In this document: piece by piece, positions 1 through 5,808 of the stretch
How the letters are laid out: every line of letters starts with the position of its first letter
How positions within the stretch are numbered: the stretch's first letter is position 1
Source of the DNA: JAENVT01 sp031370745
GTDB lineage: Bacteria; Actinomycetota; Acidimicrobiia; Acidimicrobiales; Ilumatobacteraceae
Direction: 5' to 3'
Assembly: GCA_031370745.1 (NCBI GenBank)
Contig: JANMQX010000013.1
Span: 1-8,040 of the forward strand
DNA length: 8,040 nt
Notes under the pieces: generated by a model
What the model was told of the DNA's origin: nothing
The model's input: only the letters and a program-made list of their open reading frames with translations
Database searches by the model: none
Translations under genes and position numbers: made by a program

Positions 1-26
1 TCTGGTCACTCATCAGTAGTGGTTGA

Positions 27-144
27 CATGGCGGTTTCATCGTGGGCCCCATCGTCACTGCACCCAAAACGACGGCGAGCCGCCGCTTGGTCTCTGTCGA
101 CTCGAGCATCATCGATGCACTCCGCGCCCTCCGGAAATCTCGGG
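27..144 (+). pseudogene. Tyrosine-recombinase (phage-type integrase) fragment
   Basis: Reading the frame that begins at 27 gives about 39 residues. They include PKTTASRRLVSVDSSIIDAL, followed by RALRK. This matches the central stretch of many actinobacterial tyrosine integrases, where a 'PKT..SRR.V.LD' block precedes 'ALR.HR', just before the catalytic C-terminal half. The frame has a stop at 24-26 and no start codon. On the right it runs into the insertion sequence, so only a fragment survives here. The catalytic R-H-R-Y part is not visible on either side of the insertion. The assignment rests on one motif and a short fragment. It is probably the remains of an integrated element that the IS later entered, but a chance resemblance cannot be excluded. 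Confidence 0.55.
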
Positions 145-174
145 TGAGTCCCATCACGTGGTGTAGGAGTCGGT
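145..174 (+). repeat. Left terminal inverted repeat of the IS256-family element
   Basis: Pairs with 1496-1525 on the opposite strand at 24 of 30 positions. Mismatches fall at 147, 154, 156, 167, 170 and 172. The block 157-166 is identical in both ends. It lies 71 bp upstream of the transposase start, the expected place for the transposase binding end. Confidence 0.75.
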
Positions 175-245
175 CACCATCCTCGGGGTGATGGTGGTCA
201 TCGTGCGATTCTCGAAAGCGTCCAAGCAACCGAGAAAGCCGCACG

Positions 246-1475
246 ATGACCAACCACGAGTTTGCCCTATCCGACCTTGCCGCGCGTCTTGCCGGTACTG
301 ATGCCACGTTGTCGACGTCGCTGCGCGACATCCTCACTGCAGCGCTCCAGGAGCTGATCGAAGCCGAGCTGACATCGGTGATCGGTGCGGCTCATGGTGA
401 ACGCACGAGCGAGCGTGTGAACCAGCGCAACGGACATCGTCCGAAGTTGTTGTCGACCCCAGCTGGTGATGTCGAGCTCGGCATCCCCAAGCTCCGCCAC
501 GGTTCGTTCTTCCCCGAGTTGCTCGAGCCACGCCGGCGGATCGACAAGGCGCTGTGGGCGGTGATCATGACCGCGTACATCACTGGCACCTCCACGAGAA
601 AGGTCGACGACCTCGTCAAGGCGTTGGGCTGTGACAGCGGGATCTCCAAGTCGACGGTGTCACGCGTGTGCGCCCAGATCGACGCCGACGTCACCGTGTT
701 GCGGACCCGACGGTTGGATCATCAACCGTTCGTCTACGTCTGGCTCGACGCCACCTACGTCCACGTTCGCGAACACCGCCAGGTCGTCTCCAAAGCGATC
801 GTGATCGCCACCGGACTCCGCCTGGACGGGCATCGCGAGGTCCTCGGCCTCGACGTCGGTGACAGCGAGAACGAGACGTTCTGGCGCGAGTTCCTCACCG
901 GTCTCGTCGACCGCGGACTGGCAGGCGTCAAGCTCGTCATCTCCGACGCCCACTCCGGTCTGGTGAAAGCGATCCGACGCTGCTTCCAAGGCGCCGCGTG
1001 GCAACGGTGCCGTGTCCACGCGATGCGCAACCTGATGACCGCCGCCCGTCCGCAACACCGCCAAGTGATCGCCGCGTTGATCCGCACGATCTTCGCTCAA
1101 CCCGATCACGACACCGCGCTCACCCAGTTGCGAGCGGTGGTCGATCAACTCCGCCCCTACGCGCCCGGAGTCGCCGAACGCCTCGAACAGATGGAAGGCG
1201 ACCTGCTCGCCTACACCGCGTTCCCCACCGCGCACTGGCCCAAGATCTGGTCGAACAACCCGATCGAACGACTCAACCGTGAGCTCAAGCGACGCACCGA
1301 CGTCGTCGGGATCTTCCCCGACCGCGCCTCAGTGATCCGACTTGTCGGCGCCCTCCTCGCCGACATCAACGACGAAATGATCGCCGCCGAACGCCGCTAC
1401 ATCGCCGCCGCCAGCGTCGCCGACCTCACCGACAACCCCGGCGAACTAGCCTTACCCGCAGCACCCCGAACCTGA
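246..1475 (+). CDS. IS256-family (mutator-type) transposase
   Basis: This 409-residue protein is a DDE transposase that cuts and moves the surrounding element, probably by the copy-out-paste-in route through a circular intermediate known for IS256. The predicted catalytic triad is visible: D168 in WLDATYVHVRE, D234 in VISDAHSGL and E341 in NNPIERLNRE. Spacing is nearly the same as in IS256 itself (D167/D233/E341 by recollection). The C-terminal ERLNRELKRRTDVVGIFPD block and the central CRVHAMRNL stretch are family hallmarks. Length is close to the usual 390-420 residues, with no internal stop or frameshift, so the enzyme looks functional. The ATG at 246 precedes a typical N-terminal helix-rich region. 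No strong ribosome binding site is seen ahead of it, as is common for tightly controlled transposases. Confidence 0.96.
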   Translation: MTNHEFALSDLAARLAGTDATLSTSLRDILTAALQELIEAELTSVIGAAHGERTSERVNQRNGHRPKLLSTPAGDVELGIPKLRHGSFFPELLEPRRRIDKALWAVIMTAYITGTSTRKVDDLVKALGCDSGISKSTVSRVCAQIDADVTVLRTRRLDHQPFVYVWLDATYVHVREHRQVVSKAIVIATGLRLDGHREVLGLDVGDSENETFWREFLTGLVDRGLAGVKLVISDAHSGLVKAIRRCFQGAAWQRCRVHAMRNLMTAARPQHRQVIAALIRTIFAQPDHDTALTQLRAVVDQLRPYAPGVAERLEQMEGDLLAYTAFPTAHWPKIWSNNPIERLNRELKRRTDVVGIFPDRASVIRLVGALLADINDEMIAAERRYIAAASVADLTDNPGELALPAAPRT

Positions 1476-1495
1476 CCCACAGCTTCGGGAAACGC

Positions 1496-1525
1496 ACGGT
1501 CTTCTACACCACGCGTTGGGACGCA
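1496..1525 (-). repeat. Right terminal inverted repeat of the IS256-family element
   Basis: Reverse complement of the left end with 24 of 30 matches. It begins 20 bp after the transposase stop. The identical core is CTACACCACG at 1504-1513. Confidence 0.75.
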
Positions 1526-1528
1526 ATC

Positions 1529-1693
1529 ATCGATGAAGATGCAGCGCTCATCGATGCTCGCTCGGAGGACGCTCCGCAGCAGATCCAGGAGTTGATCGAA
1601 CATGCCGCGGACCTCGGGCGCGACGCCTCGCAGCGAGTCGATGCTGAGCCCGGCGATTCCGACGATGGTGAGCCTGAGATGTTGCCTGGCTAG
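1529..1693 (+). pseudogene. C-terminal tail of an unidentified, IS-truncated gene
   Basis: Just outside the right IS end, one frame stays open for 54 codons and stops at TAG 1691-1693. It has no start codon of its own outside the IS. The product is acidic, with stretches such as IDEDAALIDARSED and a tail of Asp, Glu, Gly and Pro ending in EMLPG, which looks like a real protein C-terminus and not random sequence. I do not recognise the family. It could be the end of the integrase whose middle lies at 27-144, but the expected catalytic region between the two pieces is absent, so a deletion would be needed. It could equally be a separate gene. The frame also reads back through the right inverted repeat into the IS, which is probably incidental. 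Confidence 0.35.
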
Positions 1694-1806
1694 TCAAGCG
1701 CACAACCAACTGCTGGTCGCGATGCCGCGATCGGTTCGCAATTCGGTCCGACGCTCGAGTCGAATTGTCAGGTGAAGCGAACTCCGAACGCCCGCTGGCG
1801 GCGAGC

Positions 1807-1812
1807 TACGAT
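1807..1812 (+). promoter_or_regulatory. Leaderless-type -10 box before the Rieske gene
   Basis: TACGAT fits the actinobacterial TANNNT -10 pattern and ends 7 nt before the ATG at 1820. Transcription would therefore begin at or next to the start codon. No ribosome binding site is seen between them, and no good -35 box at the usual distance. This supports 1820 over the upstream in-frame ATG at 1772. Confidence 0.45.
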
Positions 1813-1819
1813 CCCGACG

Positions 1820-2857
1820 ATGTTCCTTCGCAATGCGTGGTACGTGGCGGAGTGGGAACGCAACATCGGTGCATCGCCCGTTGCGATCACGATCCTGGGT
1901 GAGAACGTTGCGATCTATCGCGGTTCCAGCGGTCAGTACGCAGCGCTGGCCGACGCCTGCCCGCACCGCAAGGTGCCCCTGTCGATGGGGCGAGTTCACG
2001 GCGACGATCTCGAATGCGGATACCACGGGTTGGTATTCGATTGTTCGGGACAGTGCGTGCGAGTACCCGGCAACGAGCGCCCGCCGCTAGGCGCGCAGGT
2101 GCGGTCGTACCCGATCGAAGCCCGGTACGGGCTCTTGTGGATGTGGATGGGCGATCCTGAACGTGCCGATCCTCGCGACATCTTCGCGGCTGACCATTGG
2201 GGCGACCCGGCGTGGGGCACCACTCAAGGCGACGACATGGTGGTTGGTTGCAACTACCTGCACATCACCGACAACCTTCTCGACCCGTCGCACGTCGCCT
2301 GGGTACACCCCGGTTCATTTGCGGGCGACGGATCAGAAGAAACCCCGTTGCACGTGACGATCGCTGACGACGGCGTCACGACGTGGCGCTGGATGCTCGA
2401 CACCCAACCTGCTCCGTTCTATGCCCCGTACCTCCAGTTCGAAGGTAACTGTGACCGCAAGCAGCAATACGAGGTCCGGTATCCCAGCAACGCGCTGATC
2501 AAGGCCTACATCTCGCCTGCCGGTGCCGGAGGTGAGGACAAGCCACTACATCCGCAAACGTTCGTGATGGACAGCTTCAACTTCCTTACCCCCATCGATG
2601 CAACCACGACGCGGTACTTCTGGTTCCAGATGCGCAATGTCGCGCCCGACGACGACGAAGTGTCCCGACGATTTGCCGCTTCCGTGCGAGGGGCCTTCGA
2701 GGAGGACAAAGTGATCCTCCAGGCTTCGCAGCGCGGCATGGCCGCAGCGACAACGCCGCACATCAACCTGCGGACCGACAGCGGTGGCATCCGCTTCCGA
2801 CGACGTCTCGACCAGATGATCGAAGCCGAGTCCAGTCCGGCAGCCGCAATCAACTGA
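1820..2857 (+). CDS. Rieske [2Fe-2S] aromatic oxygenase, VanA-type terminal component
   Basis: Predicted 345-residue oxygenase that uses electrons from a partner reductase and O2 to hydroxylate or O-/N-demethylate an aromatic substrate in the cytoplasm. The N-terminal Rieske domain has C47-x-H49 and C66-x2-H69 cluster ligands. The catalytic domain has D151-x3-D155-x2-H158-x4-H163, giving the bridging Asp and two His ligands of the mononuclear iron. A likely third iron ligand is D296 in FEEDKVILQ, as in vanillate demethylase. The start MFLRNAWYV matches the usual VanA-like N-terminus. The in-frame ATG at 1772 would add 16 basic residues that do not fit the family. Length is typical. No ferredoxin reductase (VanB-like) is encoded in the window, so the partner must lie elsewhere. 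The substrate cannot be read from the sequence; homologues act on vanillate, dicamba, phenoxybenzoate and others. Confidence 0.9.
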   Translation: MFLRNAWYVAEWERNIGASPVAITILGENVAIYRGSSGQYAALADACPHRKVPLSMGRVHGDDLECGYHGLVFDCSGQCVRVPGNERPPLGAQVRSYPIEARYGLLWMWMGDPERADPRDIFAADHWGDPAWGTTQGDDMVVGCNYLHITDNLLDPSHVAWVHPGSFAGDGSEETPLHVTIADDGVTTWRWMLDTQPAPFYAPYLQFEGNCDRKQQYEVRYPSNALIKAYISPAGAGGEDKPLHPQTFVMDSFNFLTPIDATTTRYFWFQMRNVAPDDDEVSRRFAASVRGAFEEDKVILQASQRGMAAATTPHINLRTDSGGIRFRRRLDQMIEAESSPAAAIN

Positions 2858-2860
2858 CGC

Positions 2861-2901
2861 ACCGGTCCAGCAGGCGCGAGCACACCGTTCAGCAGACCGG
2901 T
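2861..2901. repeat. Inverted repeat between the Rieske and pterin/VOC genes
   Basis: ACCGGTC (2861-2867) and GACCGGT (2895-2901) are perfect 7-bp inverted repeats separated by 27 nt. They begin 4 nt after the Rieske stop and end just upstream of the next gene's -10 box. They could be a weak hairpin or two half-sites for a regulator. The long loop and lack of a T run argue against a classical terminator. Chance occurrence in GC-rich DNA is possible. Confidence 0.25.
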
Positions 2902-2914
2902 CGGCCTCACTTCG

Positions 2915-2920
2915 TAAGCT
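2915..2920 (+). promoter_or_regulatory. Leaderless-type -10 box before the pterin/VOC gene
   Basis: TAAGCT fits TANNNT and ends 6 nt before the ATG at 2927, the same arrangement as at 1807-1812. It favours ATG 2927 over the GTG at 2921, which directly abuts the box. It suggests the second gene of the cluster has its own promoter. Confidence 0.4.
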
Positions 2921-2926
2921 GTGGCG

Positions 2927-3601
2927 ATGGTTGACAAGATCTCCGCATCGCAGTTCCACGGGCACACAGATCTGCCCGATTGGCGTGTGGTGCTGCGACG
3001 AATCGAAGCCGGTTTCCGGGCGCCATCGTTCTACGACGCTGCAACGTTCGTCGGGCAAATCGCTTCCGCCGCAGAACGCGTCGGGCATCATCCCGACATC
3101 GACGTTCGATACCCGGGATGTGTGTACGTCTCGCTGATGACACACGCAACCAACAGCCTGACCGACGCAGATGTTGACCTGGCAACCACCATCTCTGAGA
3201 TAGCCGCCGATGCCGGGCTCACGGCCGAGCCCTGGTCGGCACTTGGTGTCGAAGTCGCGATCGACGCCGTCGACATCGACGCCGTGCGACCGTTCTGGAA
3301 AGCGTTGCTCGAGTACGTCGACGAGCCACCCAGCGAACCCGATGGCCAGGTCATCGCCCTCGTCGATCCTCGCCGCATCGGCCCGGCATTTTGGTTCCAG
3401 CAGATGGATGCTCCACGGCCGCAACGCAATCGCATCCACCTCGACCTGTCCGTGCCGCACGATGTTGCCGAGCAACGGGTTTCCGAAGCGATCGAAGCCG
3501 GTGGCCACATCGTCAGCGACAGTCGTGCACGAGCCTTTTGGATCCTCGCCGATCCCGAAGGCAACGAGGCCTGCATCTGCACCTGGCAAGACCGCGGCTG
3601 A
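2927..3601 (+). CDS. Pterin-4a-carbinolamine-dehydratase-like / glyoxalase (VOC) fusion protein
   Basis: This 224-residue protein appears to have two domains. Residues about 5-100 resemble pterin-4a-carbinolamine dehydratase (PCD/DCoH), which recycles the oxidised pterin cofactor of aromatic amino acid hydroxylases. The active-site run ERVGHHPDIDVRY, then VSLMTH and LTDADVDLA, is recognisable. Ten residues separate the Tyr from the His where the classical pattern has nine. Residues about 105-224 look like a VOC/glyoxalase-type domain, with FWKALLEYV, the block IHLDLSVP, and the ending FWILADPEGNEACIC, whose last part carries the usual metal-ligand Glu. Such fusions occur in actinobacteria, and their substrate is not known to me. 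A GTG at 2921 is an alternative start adding two residues. The gene follows the Rieske gene by 69 bp on the same strand. Confidence 0.8.
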   Translation: MVDKISASQFHGHTDLPDWRVVLRRIEAGFRAPSFYDAATFVGQIASAAERVGHHPDIDVRYPGCVYVSLMTHATNSLTDADVDLATTISEIAADAGLTAEPWSALGVEVAIDAVDIDAVRPFWKALLEYVDEPPSEPDGQVIALVDPRRIGPAFWFQQMDAPRPQRNRIHLDLSVPHDVAEQRVSEAIEAGGHIVSDSRARAFWILADPEGNEACICTWQDRG

Positions 3602-3627
3602 CGTCGCACCGCCCAAATCCACGACCC

Positions 3628-3634
3628 AAGGGGA
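3628..3634 (+). promoter_or_regulatory. Ribosome binding site of the racemase-like gene
   Basis: AAGGGGA lies 6 nt before the ATG at 3641. It is a clear Shine-Dalgarno sequence, unlike the two upstream genes. This implies translation from a longer message, probably read through from the gene ending at 3601. Confidence 0.6.
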
Positions 3635-3640
3635 CCCGAC

Positions 3641-4207
3641 ATGGCGCATGATTCCGAAGCTCAGTTCAAGGTGTTGTTGGTCGGGCCGACGAGCGCGCCG
3701 TGGAACACGATCGAGTCGCAGATCCGCGCCGATCTGGCTCGACTTGCCCGGCCCGGCGTCGAGTTGACCTACCGCTGCACGGGAGCTGGCCCGACCGAGA
3801 TTCGCACCGCTCACGATGCTCGGGCCGCCGCGCCGTTCGTGGTGCAGACCATCATCGACGCAGCACGCGAGGGCTTCGACGCCATCATCGTCGATTGCAT
3901 CGCTGACCCTGGCGTCGCGCAGGCCCGAGAGGTGGTCGACATTCCGGTCTTCGGCGCCGGCGAGGCGATGCGGTCAGCGATTGCCGCCGCCAAACAGCCG
4001 GTGTGCGAACTGACCGGCGACGACCTTCGTGGGTTGGACGTGGCGGCACTCGTCAACAGCCTGCGCGGTGCGGCGACCGTCGCGCTCGGCGGCACCGACT
4101 TCTCGCACCTCGTCGAGATCCTTGCGGCGGCCAGCCCCAAACTGGTTGTGCTCGACCCTCTCGAGGTCGCCCTCGATGCCTGCCTGGCCCAAGTCGACAA
4201 GACCTAG
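3641..4207 (+). CDS. Short Asp/Glu/hydantoin racemase-like protein lacking the second catalytic Cys
   Basis: The 188-residue protein resembles the Asp/Glu/hydantoin racemase superfamily. It starts with the beta-strand VLLVGPTSAPWN, has a middle block FDAIIVDCIADPGVAQAREV containing the first catalytic-type cysteine (C86), then IPVFGAGEA, and a C-terminal VVLDPLEVALDA that matches the 'PVIDP..A' end of the family. Two features are odd. Members normally have about 210-250 residues; here the segment between the two halves is shortened. The second active-site motif, usually LGC(T/A)G, reads ALGGTDF with Gly151 at the Cys position. A two-base racemization mechanism therefore seems unlikely. It may be a decarboxylase- or isomerase-like variant (arylmalonate decarboxylase uses one Cys), or a non-catalytic protein. 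It lies 39 bp after the pterin/VOC gene, probably in the same transcript. Confidence 0.7.
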   Translation: MAHDSEAQFKVLLVGPTSAPWNTIESQIRADLARLARPGVELTYRCTGAGPTEIRTAHDARAAAPFVVQTIIDAAREGFDAIIVDCIADPGVAQAREVVDIPVFGAGEAMRSAIAAAKQPVCELTGDDLRGLDVAALVNSLRGAATVALGGTDFSHLVEILAAASPKLVVLDPLEVALDACLAQVDKT

Positions 4208-4311
4208 CGGAGGTTTCGAGGTACCCGGAGGTACGCGTCAAACGACCGATTCGATCCTCCTGCCCCCGTGATTGTTGTGCGTGTGCCGCACGTTTGTCGA
4301 AAGTCGGTGCG

Positions 4312-4317
4312 TATGAT
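4312..4317 (+). promoter_or_regulatory. Possible -10 box for the NfeD-SPFH pair
   Basis: TATGAT is one base from the TATAAT consensus and lies in the 129-bp gap after the racemase-like gene. A GTGCG/CGCAC inverted repeat with a 5-nt loop sits just upstream at 4277-4291. No good -35 box is found at 16-18 bp. A start near 4324 would leave a very short leader carrying the GGAGG site, so this is tentative. Confidence 0.3.
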
Positions 4318-4323
4318 TTCGTC

Positions 4324-4328
4324 GGAGG
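4324..4328 (+). promoter_or_regulatory. Ribosome binding site deciding the NfeD start
   Basis: GGAGG is followed after 8 nt by GTG at 4337. This is the best start signal in the region. Earlier in-frame starts (GTG 4268, ATG 4313) have no comparable site. Confidence 0.6.
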
Positions 4329-4336
4329 TGGCTGTT

Positions 4337-4792
4337 GTGGCCCTCGTGTGGATCGTGTTGTGTGTGGTGCTCATAGGAGTCGAGTTGCATCACCTGGCGT
4401 TCTTCGCCATGTTCGGCGCGGCCGGGTCGGCTGCGGCGGCAGCGATCGCAGTTGCCGCCCCGTCCCATGTGCTGGTTCAGACTGTTGTGGCGGTCGGCGT
4501 GTCCGCAGCAGGGGTGGCGTTCGTACGACCGCAGATGAGCCAGGCGTTCGCCCGCCGTGGTCCGGGCACAGCAATTCGCGGTGTGCATGGTGGACTCGTC
4601 GGTGCACGAGGCCTCACGGTCGACGAAGTCACGGTCGATGCCAGCGGCCACGTTCGACTGCTCGGCGAGACGTGGCTCGCTGTCACCGCAGACGGATCTT
4701 TGATACCGCCCTCGACAGCGGTGATCGTCACGAATGTCGTCGGCACAACTCTGACGGTGAGGACCGCAGAAGAATATTGGGAGCTCACATGA
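4337..4792 (+). CDS. NfeD-family membrane protein
   Basis: Predicted 151-residue short NfeD (NfeD1b type). The N-terminal half is very hydrophobic and can form two or three membrane helices (about residues 2-24, 26-40 and 44-63). It is followed by a basic linker with RPQMSQAFARRG and a C-terminal OB-fold-like domain (about 90-150) with GLVGARGLTVDE, GETWLAV and VGTTLTVR. NfeD proteins are partners of SPFH/stomatin proteins and are thought to help organise membrane microdomains. The next gene is such a partner, and the two overlap by ATGA, which indicates translational coupling. Start GTG 4337 is chosen because of the GGAGG site and because it gives the usual length. Longer starts at 4313 or 4268 would add a polar stretch uncommon in the family. 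No serine protease domain is present, unlike long NfeD proteins. Confidence 0.85.
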   Translation: MALVWIVLCVVLIGVELHHLAFFAMFGAAGSAAAAAIAVAAPSHVLVQTVVAVGVSAAGVAFVRPQMSQAFARRGPGTAIRGVHGGLVGARGLTVDEVTVDASGHVRLLGETWLAVTADGSLIPPSTAVIVTNVVGTTLTVRTAEEYWELT

Positions 4793-5724
4793 TTGCGTTG
4801 GGTAGCGGCATGATCGGCGCACTTTTTGCCGCCGGTCTCATCATCGTGATCCTGCTCTTCATGCTGCAAAAGATGGTCAACATCGTGCAGCAGGGAGAGG
4901 TCGGGGTCGTCAAACGTCTCGGGGAGTATCGCAAGACACACGAGCCGGGCCTGGTGATCATCGGGCCATTCATCGATTCGCTGCAGCGGGTCGACATGCG
5001 TGAGATCCCGGTGCCGGGCGACCGGCAGGAGGTCATCACCAGGGACAACGTGGTTGTCACGGTGAACGCAACGATCTTCACCCAGATCGTCGACGCCAAG
5101 CAGGCATTGTTCAGCGTGGCCAACTTTGGCATCGCGATTGACGCGTTGGCGCGCACCGCGCTGCGCTCGGTCATCGGCACCCTGTCGCTCGACGAGGCGT
5201 TGTCTGAACGCGAGCGCATCAACACCGATGTGCAGTCACAGATGGAAGCCGTCACCGACAAGTGGGGCATTCGCATCGCCCGCATCGAGATCGTGGAGAT
5301 CACACCGCCACCGAAGATCCTCGAGGCCCTGGCTCTGCAGAAGCAGGCCGATCAGGAGAAGCGAGCGAAGATCCTGCAATCAGAGGGCAACCAGCAATCG
5401 GCGATCAACATCGCCGACGGTGCGGCCAAGGCGGCAATCCGCGGTGCTGAGGGCGAACGGGCCTCGGCGATCTTGCGTGCCGAGGGTAACCGGCAGGCAT
5501 ACATCCTCGAGGCGGAGGGTCGCGCCGAGGCCATTGCCAGCGTGTACAACGCGATCCGAACTGCCAACCCCGACCCTTCGCTGATCGCCATCCTGCAGCT
5601 CGACACACTGGCCAAGTTCGCCGAAAGCGACAACACCAAGATTGTTGTGCCGTTCGAGAGCGCCGCGTTGTTGGGCGCGGCTCAGGCGCTGAAGTCGGTG
5701 CTCGGCGCCGTGCCCGAGGCCTGA
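4789..5724 (+). CDS. SPFH/Band 7 (stomatin/slipin-like) membrane scaffold protein
   Basis: The 311-residue protein belongs to the stomatin/prohibitin/flotillin group, which oligomerises at the membrane inner face and gathers partner proteins. One N-terminal membrane helix (about residues 8-27) is followed by the Band 7 domain, with VVKRLGEYRKTHEPGLVII, DRQEVITRDNVVVTVNATI and the stomatin signature around RSVIGTLSLDEALSERERIN and GIRIARIEIVEITPP. Then comes a charged helical region rich in Ala, Glu and Gln (about 185-250) with repeated EGxR and AEG blocks, typical of the coiled-coil part. The C-terminus is hydrophobic and Ala-rich, and probably aids assembly. A GGGAG site (4779-4783) precedes ATG 4789, which overlaps the NfeD stop. 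The same frame is open back to 4003, but that upstream part is Arg-rich noise across other genes. Confidence 0.93.
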   Translation: MIALGSGMIGALFAAGLIIVILLFMLQKMVNIVQQGEVGVVKRLGEYRKTHEPGLVIIGPFIDSLQRVDMREIPVPGDRQEVITRDNVVVTVNATIFTQIVDAKQALFSVANFGIAIDALARTALRSVIGTLSLDEALSERERINTDVQSQMEAVTDKWGIRIARIEIVEITPPPKILEALALQKQADQEKRAKILQSEGNQQSAINIADGAAKAAIRGAEGERASAILRAEGNRQAYILEAEGRAEAIASVYNAIRTANPDPSLIAILQLDTLAKFAESDNTKIVVPFESAALLGAAQALKSVLGAVPEA

Positions 5725-5744
5725 CCGCAAGCGACACTCGCCAG

Positions 5745-5769
5745 CCAGCGCGAGGAACAACCGCGCTGG
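5745..5769 (+). terminator. Hairpin downstream of the SPFH gene
   Basis: CCAGCGCG (5745-5752) and CGCGCTGG (5762-5769) form a perfect 8-bp GC-rich stem with a 9-nt loop, 20 bp after the SPFH stop and before the next start. There is no T run, so it would be a U-less intrinsic-type terminator, as often proposed in actinobacteria, or an RNA-stabilising end. Confidence 0.5.
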
Positions 5770-5808
5770 ATGACGTCCGAGCGATGAGCACCTGGTGTTC
5801 ACTCCCTG

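Larger units (their letters stand above)
142..1528 (+). mobile_element. IS256-family insertion sequence, apparently complete
   Basis: A single full-length IS256-type transposase gene is flanked by matching ends. Left (145-174) and right (1496-1525) termini form an imperfect inverted repeat that agrees at 24 of 30 positions, including the uninterrupted core CGTGGTGTAG / CTACACCACG. One further matching G/C pair at 142/1528 suggests the tips may lie there, giving about 1.39 kb, a normal size for this family. IS256 elements usually make 8-9 bp target duplications. I found no convincing duplication directly outside the ends, which could mean a rearrangement after insertion or a tip position that is off by a few bases. 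The element lies at the end of an integrase fragment. Confidence 0.8.

Noticed and set aside
660..1235. Antisense open frame of 191 residues within the transposase gene
   Set aside because: No motif, and fully covered by the transposase with an intact predicted DDE triad.
108..1535. Direct repeat ATCATCGATG at 108-117 and 1526-1535 as a target-site duplication
   Set aside because: The left copy lies about 25-35 bp outside the left inverted repeat, while the right copy touches the right end. The ATCGATG core also recurs at 1550-1556, so it is probably chance.
1772..1819. ATG 1772... as an N-terminal extension of the Rieske oxygenase, beginning in the region after the IS scar
   Set aside because: The extra 16 residues are basic and unlike the family; MFLRNAWYV from 1820 matches the usual start and has a -10 box 7 nt upstream.
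2546..3814. Long antisense open frame (422 residues) opposite the Rieske, PCD-VOC and racemase-like genes
   Set aside because: It mirrors the codon pattern of well-supported + strand genes in GC-rich DNA and shows no recognisable motif.
4003..4788. Upstream extension of the SPFH reading frame (open back to 4003)
   Set aside because: The translation is Arg/Pro/Ser-rich and runs out of frame across the racemase-like and NfeD genes. The SPFH protein proper starts at ATG 4789 with a ribosome binding site and membrane helix.
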